A stretch of DNA of 64,000 nucleotides from Cyanoderma ruficeps. Taxonomy: Eukaryota > Chordata > Aves > Passeriformes > Timaliidae. Numbering within the stretch: position 1 is the stretch's first letter; each line of letters opens with the position of its first letter. The DNA lies in NCBI GenBank assembly GCA_008694505.1, contig VZDJ01007753.1, positions 23,720,786 to 23,784,785 on the forward strand, written 5' to 3'. Positions 24,180-36,346 of this stretch are shown here, one piece after another. The position numbers and the translations under genes were made by a program. Under the pieces are notes generated by a model, which saw only the letters and a program-made list of their open reading frames with translations, did not search any database and was not told where the DNA came from.

Positions 24180-24540
24180 GGAGGCAATTGGTACACGTCA
24201 TTGCTAGCTCACTCAGTCATCTTTGAAAGGTCATAGCAGTCAGGAGAGGGCTGGAAGAAAGCAAATGTCACTCCAGTCTTCAAAAAAGGCAAGAAGGAGA
24301 ACCTAGGGAACTAAAGGCCTATCAGCCTGTAGAGGTGATGGAACAGCTCACCTGGAAACTAGTTCTAAGCATGTACAAGACCAGATGATCAAGTAGAGTC
24401 AGCATGGATTCACCAAAGGAAAATCAGGCTTGACCAACCTGATTGCCTTTTGCAATGGGACAACTGGCTGAACAGATGGCAGAAGAGCACTGGATGCTGT
24501 TTACCTGGACTACAGCATGGCTTTTGACATTTTCTACTCT
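24180..24540 (+). mobile_element. CR1 ORF2 reverse-transcriptase fragment
   Basis: Plus-strand nucleotide pattern of the CR1 ORF2 region just before and within the reverse transcriptase. Landmarks are 'catctttgaaaggtcatagc', 'gactggaagaaagcaaatg'-like text near 24255, 'ttcaaaaaaggcaagaagga', 'cagcatggattcaccaaagg', 'gcttgaccaacctgattgcc', and a final 'gcatggcttttgacattttc' matching the 'SKAFDT' part of the palm domain. Both ends are truncated and stops interrupt the frame. It is a dead fragment. Confidence 0.85.
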
Positions 24541-24725
24541 CAATACACTAGTGTAATTCCCATCTGAGGGTAGTTGGCAATTATATATATATTCACACAC
24601 AGAGGAACTTAACCCACAAAGACAGTAATCTATGAGAGCAGTAAAAGCAGTATTAGTAACCCATTTCTGCAAAAGTCACTCAGGCAGAGTCTTGTAAAAG
24701 TTCAGCTAATGTGTTTCAAAAGTAT

Positions 24726-24832
24726 AGAATCATAGGATGATTTGTGTTGAAAGGGACCTTAAAGATCATCTCTGCTCTGCACAGGGACACCTTTCACTAG
24801 GCCAAGTTGCTCAAACAAAGCCCCATCCAATG
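24726..24832 (-). mobile_element. CR1 3' tail fragment, minus strand
   Basis: About 107 bp of the extreme CR1 3' end, inverted: 'agaatcataggatgatttgt', 'gggaccttaaagatcatctc', 'acagggacacctttcactag' and 'caaagccccatccaa'. It is heavily 5'-truncated, as is typical for CR1. It lies within 200 bp of the oppositely oriented ORF2 fragment, so the two are separate insertions. Confidence 0.85.
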
Positions 24833-25737
24833 TGGTACATCAAGATTTTAGATATCAGCCACAAATGAGCAAGCATTGTACATGATACTCCAAATAAATT
24901 AAAATGTCAGCTCTATACACTGATACACTAGTAGTTTGAATGTATTTATAAAGTGGACTTCACATGAATTTATTTTTAGGAAGCAATTTGAAAGTGCCAT
25001 TGTTTTGAGAACTTTGATCCTGTCTCCAGTCAGTTAAGTACCCCTTTGGTGTCAGGAGACATAGTTTAGATACTCTTACTGCTGGATGCATAAGTTTCTT
25101 GAGAAAATTCAAGTTCATGTGTCAGACAAAATGCAAGTCAACTTACTGGAATATGTTGCAGTCCACTTTCAAGTCAGAGAAGCCAAGGAAGTTATCCCAA
25201 CATGTATGCAAGGGCTAGCAGGAAACTAGATCTCAGAAAAACTGTTCTGAAGAGTAAGGAACATGCAAAACCCCTTATAATGTAAAAATAAAATAGTCTC
25301 AGTCCAAACAGCAGCACGAAACCTTCTTGCAAAAGTCCTACCACTGATATTCTCCAGTTTGAAATGGTGTTTATGCTTTGAAATTTATTTTTCTAAGATA
25401 AGAAGAAATGAGGGTTTCTCAGTTTAACAGCAAAATAAAGTATATTCAATTGATTCAAAAGAGATATTTGTTTTAAATATTCTTGCCTTGTTCACAACCC
25501 CAAATTTATCAAATTTTCTAATGATTATGCCCCTTCAAAAAGACTACTGTATTTTTCAGAGAGTTTCTGGGGGAGGAAAGAGACATTTGCAACGTATTTT
25601 CAATTTATTTTCTGTTGAAATAATGTTGCCCAGGAAAGCAAAGACATTTAATAAGTATTTTTATTTTACTATTTAGGCTATAGGAGTTTAGTCTCAATTT
25701 TAACTATATTAGGTAACTGACAGGTCTGTTATTCTGA

Positions 25738-25788
25738 TATTCAGAATATATATTCAGAATATATATTCAGAAGGATATTCAGAATACC
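25738..25788. repeat. 13-bp tandem repeat (TATTCAGAATATA)
   Basis: Two perfect 13-bp units are followed by two degenerate ones, TATTCAGAAGGA and TATTCAGAATA. A simple AT-rich minisatellite. Confidence 0.8.
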
Positions 25789-27269
25789 CTTCTTCTGCAT
25801 TTTGAAGGCATAAGATTGGCCATAGTACTATGGGCTTTTAAAAACATAGTAATTAGTCCTTATTTTCCTATTGCACTGTTTTAGTTTTTCAATTAAAATT
25901 TGGTTCTATTTTTAGAGCTGCTAAGAATAATTAAGGACAATTTCAACATATGACATTGTTCACTTTGCAAAGTCAAGAGGAAAGTATGATTTACTTCAAA
26001 CAATGAAAATTTGAGACATAACCTTGTCTAATTTGCAGGTGATGATTGTCTTTCTGGAACTCACCTTTTTGTCTCATTACTTGCGAAAGCTCACCTTGCT
26101 CCAGGCAGCCCAGGCCTGGGATTTAGGAGATGGCATCATAAATTGTCCCCTCTGGCTGTACAGAAAGTTCTCTCATCACATCGAGACCTGCCCCAAGAGC
26201 CAGAGCTCCTGACTGCCATTCTCTGGCAGCCCTCAGATTTTAGAGGAGACCAGGGAACATTTTTCTTCACTGAAAACTTGGGAAAATGTGAAGTGACGCC
26301 TTTTGGGCATTGTAGTAACGGTCAGAGGAGAAGATACTGATTGAACTTTGAACTAGATGTAAATGAGAAAATAGATTTCAGATGGTTTATGATGCACTAG
26401 AAGAATTAAATGGGTTCAGGTCTGCATGCTATTGAGAACCATTTATAGAAACAATGGTGCCTAATGATGGCATGTGTTTCAAATACAAAATGAGCAGGAT
26501 TTTCTTCCAAAAGGAGTAGTGCTGTTTGCCAAACATCATACTCACTTGCCTAAGTAAGATTTTTTTTTAAATGAAACTGGGACTGAAAACTGAAAAAAAG
26601 GCAAAGATAAGAATAATATTTTTTATGAATAGTTTTTTAAGATTTCTCAAAGGGACTGGTGGATACTTGTACAAGACCTTTTAAAAGTTACATCTCTGTT
26701 TTACTCTCTGCAGACACTGTATGTTCCCACTTCATTTGCAGTTTCTCTGAAGTGGGCAGCCAGAGCAGCACTATTTTTTCTCTTGTTTAAAAATTGTTCT
26801 AGAAAAATACATCTCTCTGTTCAAATATTTGATGTGTAATACAGTTTACTGAGATTCAACAACCTTTTTTTTCAGTTTTTTCCTTCAATTTTTCCCCCAA
26901 ATCAAACATGCAGACTCTAAGTGAAATCATAGAGAGAGAGAGTTCTAAATTTCAATCTTCCAGAGAGGATGAGTATATGATATAGGGAATAAACAAACAA
27001 AAAGGCTGGATGTTTGATACATTTATTTAGGTAACTATTTAAAATGTTGTCAAATGCTGGAAAAATGCTGACAAAGGTTTCAAAACAATTTAAAATTCGG
27101 GATTTTTAAAAGTGTAGGACTTGTTTGTTTGCTGTTTTAGTTTTTATCATTTTAGACCTGCCTACAACATTACTGGAAAAACTTGACACTCATGTATGAG
27201 AAAAGGTGGTTGCTTCGCCTGAGAATTCACTTTTAGTTCCCTTTCCTAACTGTTGCAAATGCTTTTTGT

Positions 27270-27323
27270 AAAAAAAAAAAACAAAACAAAAAACCAACAA
27301 CAACAACCAAAAAAAAAACCAAA
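27270..27323. repeat. A-rich tract with CAA/CC units
   Basis: Twelve adenines, then ACAAAACAAAA, a CAACAACAACAA run, and further AAAAACC units. Same texture as the tract at 1809-1853. Confidence 0.85.
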
Positions 27324-30071
27324 CTGACCTTCTCACTGAATATTTAGGTTAAGGAATGAAGTTTATACAAATTGTTCCATGGACTTCAAAATTCTGGAAT
27401 TTCACTCTTTCTGTTTTGCTAATTTTGATGGGATGGAGGAGGACTGCTTTGCTTTTCAAGGTCTGCATTCTCTCAGCTTGCTATCCAGAAGCTACGTGGG
27501 ATATGAGGTTGTGCCCTTCTATAAAGTGCATATGCTTATCATTAATAACAATAAAGATAAATTAATTAATATAATTATCTATTAATTTCTTATAATTTTC
27601 TTTTTGTGTTCCCAGAATACAGGATTATTCAGGAATAGTACTTATATGGTTATAAAATGCAACAACATACAAAGTACTTTTTTCCTTATAAGGGGCTCCA
27701 ATAATCCTGTGCTGGACAGGAGGAAGACTATCAGCCTCCTCATCATCCTGTGATGTGAAATTCAGACGATGATGTGTCCTCTGCAATCTAAAAAACAGAA
27801 AATCTCATACTCTCTCTCTTTCTCACATCTTTTAAAAAGGACAATTCTTTTGCTTGCCATCTGAAATTTTAGCAGTTTAACTTCCATTTGATGCACTGCT
27901 GCAGCTGGAACACCCATTTTCACTAGAATCAACATGCTTCATGAGATACCACAGCAGGGAACACCTTTAGATATTTCTAAGTATATTGGCACCATAGTGT
28001 AAAGGCCATCATTTCCTCTTTCTATGGCAGTCTTCAGGTATTTGCTTTTGTTGTCAGGCATAGTTATTGTTGTCAGGTGGCACAGTGCCTTTGCTATTAT
28101 GTATAGATGGAATTTGATCTATATACTAACCTGTGAACAAATGAAGAATGTATAGATTAAATGCTAAAATCCGAGCAAAAAAGATTAGCTTATTTTGTGA
28201 AAGATATTATTATTTTAGGACTGTTTTGTGCCATGCTCTGTTTACCATAACACTAAGTGACTTGGTTTGTAAGTACTATTTTGTTTTTCTATACAGCAGC
28301 TACCAAAGAGTGAAAAAATTACTGCTTAACATTTTAATAGATGTGAAGAAAACCTAACAAACATCCATGGAAGTAGGAAACACATGCTAGTAATTTTGTT
28401 TAAGAGTAATTTTTGGATAAGAGTATAAATTAATTTGTGTAATAAATTTTGTATTCTAAAGTGGAATATCTAATGTTCTGCATATTTACATTAAGATATT
28501 TAATTCTCAGAATGTGAATCAGGATGTTTTGATTAATCACATATTGAATGAAGCAAGAAGAAAGGAAGTGCCAAATTCAACCTCAATATTTTCAGAAGAT
28601 AGAATGCTCAAAACAGACAACAAAGATTCTCAAAGTATTGTAGGATTCTCAGAATTCTCAGCATGTCTGTGCTATGGATGAACATTTTGTTTTCTTGTCA
28701 GTGATTCAGAATATCCACAGCTACTTTCCAGTGACAAGGAAAATGTCATGCCAACTGGGATCAGGCTTTATTTTAAAGTTGAAGGCATGAAATAAGCACT
28801 AGGAAGACAATTGTACACCTGTTTTCAAAAGTAAAGAGGCATCACAGATCTACTTTGCTTTTGAGAATTTGGCTGAGGAACATATTTCAGAAGCCCAATA
28901 GCTCATAACATTATTCCAAATGTTCTACTCTGTATGCCTAATTAGGCTGCTGCACATTTGCATAGGCATGATACTTCATGATTAATGTATAAGACACAGC
29001 ATGGAGCCCTGAATAAATTCATCCACAGATCCTTCTCTCCATTTCTACTGCTAATAACCAGCGTGCCTGAACTGCAGTCTAACATACCTGTAGATAGGGC
29101 TATGTATCATATAGAAAACTTTATAAAGTTCATTATGAAGTCATACTAATCTGTAAACTTTTTTTAACTAGAAATGTTAGTAACAATAAAATGGTAGCTG
29201 TTATAAAGCTACTGGCATTTACGCTTTCTGTGATTTATAAGAGGTTTGTTGGTGGGTTTTTTCCCATGGTAAATTAAGTATGAACTCTATAGCTTTATTC
29301 TCAAAATTGAACTTGATTTTATTTTAAATAAAGACTTGGTAAATTAATAGCCTAATAATTACTTTTGCAGTATTACTTTTGGGGTTATGTTAACCTAAAG
29401 TGAACAAGAACTTTCTCTTCAAAAAAGAGCAACATTTTAATAATTCAATAATGCATCCACTCACAGTCAAAATAAATAGGAAAACTCCTGAAAATGTTAA
29501 CAAAGCTCTGATGAATAAAAGCCAGAGGATGCCACAGTAAGGGTGCCTGGAAAATGCAAGTCTAACTTTAATGGTAAAGCAGTGGAGATATCTTGAGGGA
29601 CTACAAGCTGATGCATGTTCTTTTCACTGCAATTCTTTGCAATAACACAAAGACTGATCTTAAGGGATCTTCCATTCAAGCTTAGTTTGTTTAAAAAAAA
29701 TCAAAAAAATTCACTATTATTATTCAAAGACATTTTCCTTATGCCACAAATAGCATACACTGACTGTGATTTATTTTCATATATGAATATGACTGTTGTC
29801 TTTGTCTTGACCTAGCAGAGAAAGCTATCAAGTGCAATGTCATTGGCAGCATCTCAAAGTTGGGCATAGAGTCAATCGTATTTTGTGTATCAAGGAAAAG
29901 ATAGAAACCAAATTATTTGATGTGCCAAGAAGTGAAAACTCTATGAGCTACCTCCATTTTCTTTCAAAATGAAATTTTAATTTTTTAAAAGGAAAAATAT
30001 TCAAATATTGAGGTTTTGGGGGTTTTTTTATATTAATGTTTTTGTGTAGCAGCTGATGCAAATACAACTCT

Positions 30072-30102
30072 CTCACTAGTGAGCAGTCATTGGCGCCAAT
30101 GA
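30072..30102. other. Two adjacent perfect palindromes
   Basis: CTCACTAGTGAG (30072-30083) and TCATTGGCGCCAATGA (30087-30102) are each exactly self-complementary and lie 3 bp apart. The second contains TTGGCGCCAA, which resembles an E2F-type core with inverted CCAAT half-sites on both arms. Whether a protein binds here is unknown. Confidence 0.55.
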
Positions 30103-31613
30103 TCAGTGGGATTCAAAATAGTTTTGAACATTATTTACCCTCATTTTGACATCGAGAATAAAATCATGGCCACTTTCAGTACTCTACTTAAAGAGAACTA
30201 ATGTTAAAATCCACTAAATATTATGTTTACATTATTCTGAATTTAATGCAAATATTTGGCACTGCATGAATGTTTAATCTTTTCTACAAAAATAAGTTTA
30301 TGCTTTGAACTAAATGCAGTGTGCCATGAGCAAGGAACCTACACCCCATTCAGGTGAATGTTGGTCAAAACAATCTATCTTTGGAAGGGATGTATATGAA
30401 AGCACAAAACAAGCAGAAGCCAAGATGTAAAGCTCTAGAAAACTACTCCCAACCCTAAGTAATAAAGCCAAGAGAAAACGATTTTATTCTAAGATTCTTA
30501 AGCAACCTAAAAAATCACCTTTGTTGTGTGAACTCCCTGATCTCCATACATCCATATGTAATAAAAAAACCCTTCAATATGGCCAAAAAATTTTGCCAAA
30601 AAGCTGGTATATTTGTATTTCAACATGAGGGAATTTTCCTTTTTGCCAACTTTCTCTTTTCCCTTTGAAATTTATATCTTTCTATCTGTTGAGTGCACTC
30701 ATTAAAATAATTAATGTAAAGAAGTCTGCAGAAATTAAGTTTTCCCTCCAAGTATACAATAAGATTGCTTTAGGGTTTAAAAATATTCAAATTTGGTCTG
30801 TAGCAGCTCCTATGAGATTGTTCCTGAACTCTTGTGTCTCCCTTTATACAAGTTTTATGGGGTTAAATCCACTTCACCAATGGCACAAAGGCTTTCTACA
30901 TTATGTAGTCTTAAGAGGAATTTGTTTTATAGCAAACGTTATCTGATGATTCTATAGATAACATATGGAAAGAAGCTTAATTTTTAATATTCGTATAAAA
31001 TAAGACATAAAAACCATGGGACAAAGGGTTACATTACAATGTATTTTTTATTACAATAAAATAGATTTTGAGAACATTGACATTGACAGGTATAAACAGA
31101 TGGTGTATTCAAAGGAAACCTTATTAATATTAGAAATATATTATTAAAATATTAAATGCAATGTTATATAATTTTAAAATATTTCTATACATTTCAGCCA
31201 CTATAAATATATTTAGTACCTAGTTGAGGCTTTGTTATGGAAAACATAAACATTTGATACATGTTCTGTGTTCTATTTGTATACAATCAAGGTCATTTCA
31301 GCAGCAAAACCCCTCACCATTTTCATAGTATTACATGCAAAAATAAAGCATCAAAAGAACCAAACAAAAAAAACCAACGAATTTTTAAAAAACCTTCCTC
31401 AAAACATTCAGTAGGAGTTGAATTTTGAGTTGCTTATCTGTGCACTTTTTCTCCTTATTTCACTAATATTCTGTCTAAAATGCTCGGAATAACTGGCAGC
31501 TATCCAGAATTGTAGACACATATAACCCTATAGATAAGAAAAACGAGCAAAGAAACTGAAAGTCCTTGTATTAGATATGTGTTCTAACATGATTTTATAA
31601 TTATTCTCTCAGT

Positions 31614-31659
31614 AAAAAAAAAAAAAAAAAANNNNNNNNNTAAAAAAAAAAAAAAAAAA
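31614..31659. repeat. Poly(A) tract with assembly gap
   Basis: Eighteen A, nine N (31632-31640), one T, then eighteen A. No retroelement body was recognised next to it, so it is best read as a simple repeat with an unresolved core. Confidence 0.85.
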
Positions 31660-34613
31660 TATCCTAGATGTCAGCAGAGTAGAAGATTCAATTATGACTG
31701 TGACAACTTAGATACCCTGTAGGATATTATATCACAAGGTTCTGATGCTTACCTCTGGTTAAAAACCAGGTTTACCTCTGGTTCTGTCACTTCTCCTGCT
31801 TCCTCAGTTGGATTTTTTCTGCGACAGCTTGGCCAGCTGTGTAGCCAAAAACTACAGGTGTCTTATGTGGAGTAGTTTCATCATTTAGTAGGACATTGGA
31901 ATCACTTTAACTAACTCTTTCCTAAAAAAAACCAAACCAAAAAACCCCAGTGATAGAAATGCCTAATTTTTTCCTAAGCAATTTAATTCAGGTGTTGACA
32001 TTTAGTCAGAGAACCTTTCTTTGGTTCTTATATCTCTCCCACATGAGCTAATTGTTTTATAAATATGAGTCCATTTCTCGCAATGGTTTAAATGAAAAAA
32101 AGTCAAGTAAAGTCAGAGTTGATTTTATCTACAACATAAAAGCTTCAGTACACAACTATTTTTTGGCACTAGATGTGGTCCCTGGCTTAAAAGTATGCTT
32201 TGAAAATATCATACAGTCATGGTCAATCTAGTTCTCCACCACTGGAAGTCAGATGCCCTCACTCAAATTCAAGAATGTATTTTTTTCCGGTATCCTGTTC
32301 TTCTTGGCTAGATGGTACACTGTGTTTGCATGGCTGTAGTCCACTGGACACAGTCATGAGTCATTAGAGCTGTCAAATGACTGCAATCCACGTATTTTAG
32401 TAGCAAAATATTATCATAAACAAAAAGTTTTAGGTTACTTATTATTTAGGATACATTTTACTTTTCCATTTTTGATTCTCTCTAAGACATAAACCTAAGG
32501 AAAATGAACCTATTCTGTTTAATCCACAAATTAATCAGCTCTGTTGTACATCTGTACATATATCTTTTATTAGATGTAATATCACTGCACTCATGCACAC
32601 ATACACATTTTGTCTTTTCTGAGCTGGAAATTGGTGATCCGCATTGTCTTATGCACATGTTTGATACTCCAGACCAGCTAGTTTTGTTTAAAAGGAGAAA
32701 TATTCCAGTGGTCTTATGGCTTTCTGTCTTCTTTTCAGAACAGCGTGTAAGCCAGTGAGAAACAAAATGCTCTCCTAGAACATGAAGGAAACAGAAATAT
32801 CAGTAAAAAACATATTATGCAAGAAAGGCTTTTTTTAGATGATTTTCTGAATTTGAAGTTCCAATGAACTCTTGGTGATCCTATTCTTTCAACTTAAGGA
32901 AGAATCCACCATGAAACCTCACAAAGCTGAGACAGGGGGAAAAATTTAACTGCTTTAAATGGAGGTGCACTGGCTGTCTATAGTTCTTTGCTATGATGTC
33001 TTCTGAGCCTAGCATTGGAAGCAAGCAATACAAGGCTTGTTTCTCACTTTCCCAAAATTCCTCTGCTCTTCAAGATGTTTTCAAAAGACATATACTTTTG
33101 CTCTATCTAAGTGTCACTATAAAACAATATGTAGCTCACTTTTCTTTCTGAGGGAGATTCTGGTTACATATGCATAAATCAGACCAAACAAACATTTTTC
33201 TCTAATGTCATTATGTATTGAATATTCAGCATCAATATTTTCAGCACAGAGCAAGTCATCATGTTTATTTAGTGATATCTGAATTCTTTCCTACATGACT
33301 TGCTGATTGATAGGCTCAGAGAAAGCTTTCTTTTGAATACATATGGGATTTATTCCTGAAGCAGATGAAATTTCTTTTCCATTTGAATGTACCTGTTGTC
33401 AGCAGTCAGGATTTCACAAGAGAAGAGACATCTTAAATGAGAGCGCAGAGAGGTCTGAAAGTGCAGTTCTAATACCTGAAAAATCTCACAATGTGACTTC
33501 AAAATGAGAAGAAATGTGATTCCAGACTTCATTGCTAAGGCAGACTGCCATGTGTGGAACAAATTGTATTGCTTTGCCAAAACTGCTTTTATGCCTTCAT
33601 AAAGTCATCTATAACAATATGCCTAATTACTAATTAATGAGCTATATAATACCACAACACCTAAAGTCAGGGAAAGGCATGCAGCCTTCTCACCTAATAA
33701 TAATGGAGATTTACATATACAGCCATACCTCATGGTATTCAGAAAAGCAAAGGCTGTGAGGAAACCTGATGCTGAAATTTCTGGGGAGAGAACTCTCAAG
33801 GAAATTGTTAAGTTATAAAGAAAGGAAATGTCTCAACATCCTTCCCAGAAGTTCAGTCTTTTTAAAGGACCACACAGGAATGAGAATAACAGTAAATAAA
33901 GCTTTGTTCTTATTTGTATCACTTCGAACATTCAGATTAGCCTATGAGCAGCATAGATGCTTTCAACTGAAAAGTATTAGAGAGAAAAATTACTAAAAAA
34001 GCATTTGGTGTGAATATGATCATCCTCTGCTTTATACTATTAAAATATTAGAGGCCTAAGAAAACTCTGTTTTTTTCTATTGACATATATCTGACAGTTT
34101 TCAGGGATAAAAGATGGAGACAATCCATTTACTTTTCTTTTTACAGGTAAAAAGAGATGGTGGCAAACAGTTTTAAAACCTCTGAGTCCTTGGTCACGTC
34201 TTACCTTTTTAAGTTGTCTTGGCACTAGAATGGGTTCTTCTTTGCTGCACTCAACTTAAACTTAAGCACCTTTTCATGGGAAAGGAATGCAAAAACAGGT
34301 TAACAACATCTTAGAACAGAAATTATTTATGGGTGAAGATAAAACTTTTAAAGAAACTTCCTGTCAACCATCCAGGGGCCTTCTGGTGCAGTCACTCTCT
34401 CACCTGAGCTGGGACCGAGGCTCCTTCACAGCTACTCCCCCCTCACTCACAGTCATACCAGGTTTCCTCACCTGCTCGACCTCAGGTTTTCCACTGCAGT
34501 CTCAGACATCCAGATCCTTCAAATAATTTAATCATGGTGCAATAATTAGATAATGAAACTAAGCTTGAGCTGGTACATCCAAGGAGGGACCCAGAACAAA
34601 GGGACCCTTAGGC

Positions 34614-34620
34614 TTTTATA
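34614..34620 (-). promoter_or_regulatory. TATA box, minus strand
   Basis: TATAAAA reads on the minus strand 64 bp downstream of the 75-bp tandem duplication. Confidence 0.5.
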
Positions 34621-34636
34621 CAATCATAGTCTGAGT

Positions 34637-34655
34637 GAGAGAGAGAGAGAGAGAG
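34637..34655. repeat. (GA)n microsatellite
   Basis: Nine and a half GA units between the TATA box and the 75-bp duplication of the LTR-like block. Confidence 0.85.
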
Positions 34656-34684
34656 TGTCTGGGGGGCAAGGGGTCCTGCCATGT

Positions 34685-34834
34685 CTGGTCCCCTGACTGG
34701 GACACAGGTCCCTGTGCTCTCTGTTGTGCAAAGGGTTGGCAGGTCATGGCCTCTTGCCTCTGGTCCCCTGGCTGGGACACAGGTCCCTGTGCTCTCTGTT
34801 GTGCAAAGGGTTGGCAGGTCACGGCCTCTTGCCT
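34685..34834. repeat. 75-bp tandem duplication, 2 copies
   Basis: Copies at 34685-34759 and 34760-34834 differ at two positions by eye: CTGACTGG versus CTGGCTGG, and GTCATGG versus GTCACGG. They lie directly head to tail. Each copy contains the direct motif GGGACACAGGTCCCTGTG, itself an inverted-repeat-like sequence (GGGAC...GTCCC, ACAGG...CCTGT). Confidence 0.95.
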
Positions 34835-35149
34835 CAGGCTCCTGTCACCCAGAGATTCGCTTGCAGTTCACACTGCAGCTTTCAAACCAGGCTAGCCGCA
34901 TTGGATGTGTTCATCAACAAAATTAGATTTAAGTGTAAACCTCTACTAGGTCCAAGAAAGAGTGTTTCAGCAACACCAGTAAAAATCAAGCATTAGTTTA
35001 ATTTGATTACTGTGAAAGTAACTGGACCTTTATAAGTAGGGATATTTGGTACAATGGATGTTGCCTTTTAACATCTGGATGGGCACATTCACTTTGTTCT
35101 CAACATGAGGCATGAACATAAATTAGAGATCTGTGTACCATTCCAGGGC

Positions 35150-35488
35150 AATGATCCTGTTGGGATCATAAAGACATGGTGCCATGGATCCCTTGACTGG
35201 TTGCAATGGAGAGATACAGGCTCTTTAGGCTGGGAAGACAAGGTGGAGAAACTCTTTATATGAGACAATATTTGGAGCTCTGCCTGGGGATGGTGATCAG
35301 CCAGCTAAGAACTGATGGGTAAACATCAGGGACCAGTGGTTGTCTGACACAGGCTGCCTGACCACAAGGATCAAGTGGATATATATACACCCTACAAACA
35401 GGAGACAGGAGAGTTCTCATATTTGCAGATCCTTGTCCTCATAGGGGTCTTCAACCAACCTGTTATTTGCTAAAGGGAAAACACAGGG
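35150..35488 (+). mobile_element. CR1 ORF2 relic, 5' half (endonuclease part)
   Basis: Plus-strand remnant of the CR1 ORF2 endonuclease region. Landmarks are 'gggatcataaagacatggtg' (the 'ITETWWD' area), 'tggagctctgcctggggatg', the 'CYRPP'-like stretch near 35350, and 'ctcataggggtcttcaacca' corresponding to the conserved GDFN motif, here altered. Stops interrupt the frame. It breaks off at the 5-bp duplication of the LTR inserted at 35489 and resumes at 36347, so the two halves are one element. Confidence 0.85.
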
Positions 35489-36346
35489 TGTGAGAGACTG
35501 GACTGTTAGGGGTTAATGACTCAAAACATTCCCCACTTGTGGAGGCAGCAGGGTGCTTTGTTGAAGCCAGGTTTGGAGGTGGAGGAGGGGAGCTTTTGGG
35601 TGTGTAATGGTTAATCTGTGACCTGGTAAGGCACAGGGTGAATGATGGGCTATGAGTGAGATAAGAGACAAACCCTATGGGGATAGGATAGTGCCTCTTG
35701 TTAGGCTAAATTGGCCTTCCTTACACAAACCCCGGGGTTGTAAAACTCCTGGTCTTGCTATCCCCCAGGGAAGGTCTGATGGGGCATTCCTAGCCCTACC
35801 ATGCTAGGAGAAAACTGCCATGTCTCAGAATATGTCATAAACCATCACAGACTCCTGAAGTGCCTCCAGATTAAGATATGAGTTCTTCCACCAGAGAACT
35901 TAAAGCTCCCCCCAGGGGAGGTACCTGGGCACTCCCACCTAACCCGAGTGTATCATAGCCCACTGGATTTTGTGTTTTGTGGCCACTCTGTGGTTTCTCC
36001 TGCCTCTGACAAATTGAGGCCAAGGGGCAACTCTTCACACGTCAACAGGTGGTGCGATTTTCACACTGTTATGCTTTGTCTCTCTGTTTTCCCTTATACA
36101 TGTCCCTGAGTGATATTTTTTGCCCTTTCATAGAGCAATCCCTTTATGTTATTATATAAATATAGACAATAAAAATCAAAATAGTTGCATACTTTTCTTT
36201 GCAACCAAATTGTTTTAAAATAAACCCTATGTATATATATTTACAAACACTGATTATTCAGTGCCATTTCACCCTAGTCTCCCTCTAGGGATCTATTAAC
36301 AAGAAGTTGGATGACCCTTGTCTGTGTCTTGGGATGGACTGTCACA
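35489..36346 (+). mobile_element. Solo LTR, ERVL-like, nested in CR1 (858 bp)
   Basis: The element begins TGTGAGAGACTGG and ends GGACTGTCACA, with TGTGAGAG matching the inverted end TGTGACAG at 7 of 8 positions. A 5-bp target duplication CAGGG (35484-35488, 36347-36351) flanks it exactly where the CR1 ORF2 sequence is interrupted. AATAAA motifs at about 36167 and 36218 suggest plus orientation, with the usual short U5 afterwards. The 5-bp duplication fits class III (ERVL-like) integration. No internal sequence or partner LTR is present. The insertion is younger than the CR1 copy it splits. Confidence 0.85.

Larger units (their letters stand above)
24833..34359. other. AT-rich unique non-coding DNA
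   Basis: Nearly 10 kb without a gene or clear transposon. It holds a short tandem repeat at 25738-25788, A-rich CC-interrupted tracts (27270-27323, 31358-31378, 31924-31950), T/G-rich equivalents (29243-29264, 30013-30030), two adjacent palindromes at 30072-30102, and a poly(A) tract with a 9-base gap at 31614-31659. A somewhat GC-richer patch at 26090-26330 could not be assigned. Confidence 0.55.
34360..34920 (-). mobile_element. LTR-like GC-rich block, minus strand
   Basis: On the minus strand the order is: a 75-bp sequence present twice in tandem (34685-34834), a (GA)n run (34637-34655), TATAAAA at 34614-34620, and a possible variant poly(A) signal ATTAAA at 34527-34532. This is the architecture of a retroviral U3 with duplicated enhancers and a promoter, and the block is GC-rich against AT-rich surroundings. 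I could not find terminal TG/CA ends with a matching target duplication, so both limits are approximate and the LTR reading is an inference. Alternatives are a host promoter-like segment or another repeat. Open frames at 34616-34996 run through because the duplication is a multiple of three. Confidence 0.4.

Noticed and set aside
31614..31659. Poly(A) tail of a processed pseudogene or LINE-1-like insert
   Set aside because: No upstream gene-like or LINE body and no target duplication. Best treated as a simple repeat.
34616..34996. Overlapping open frames on both strands with internally repeated peptides
   Set aside because: They arise because the 75-bp DNA duplication is 25 codons long, so all frames pass through it. 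No coding evidence.
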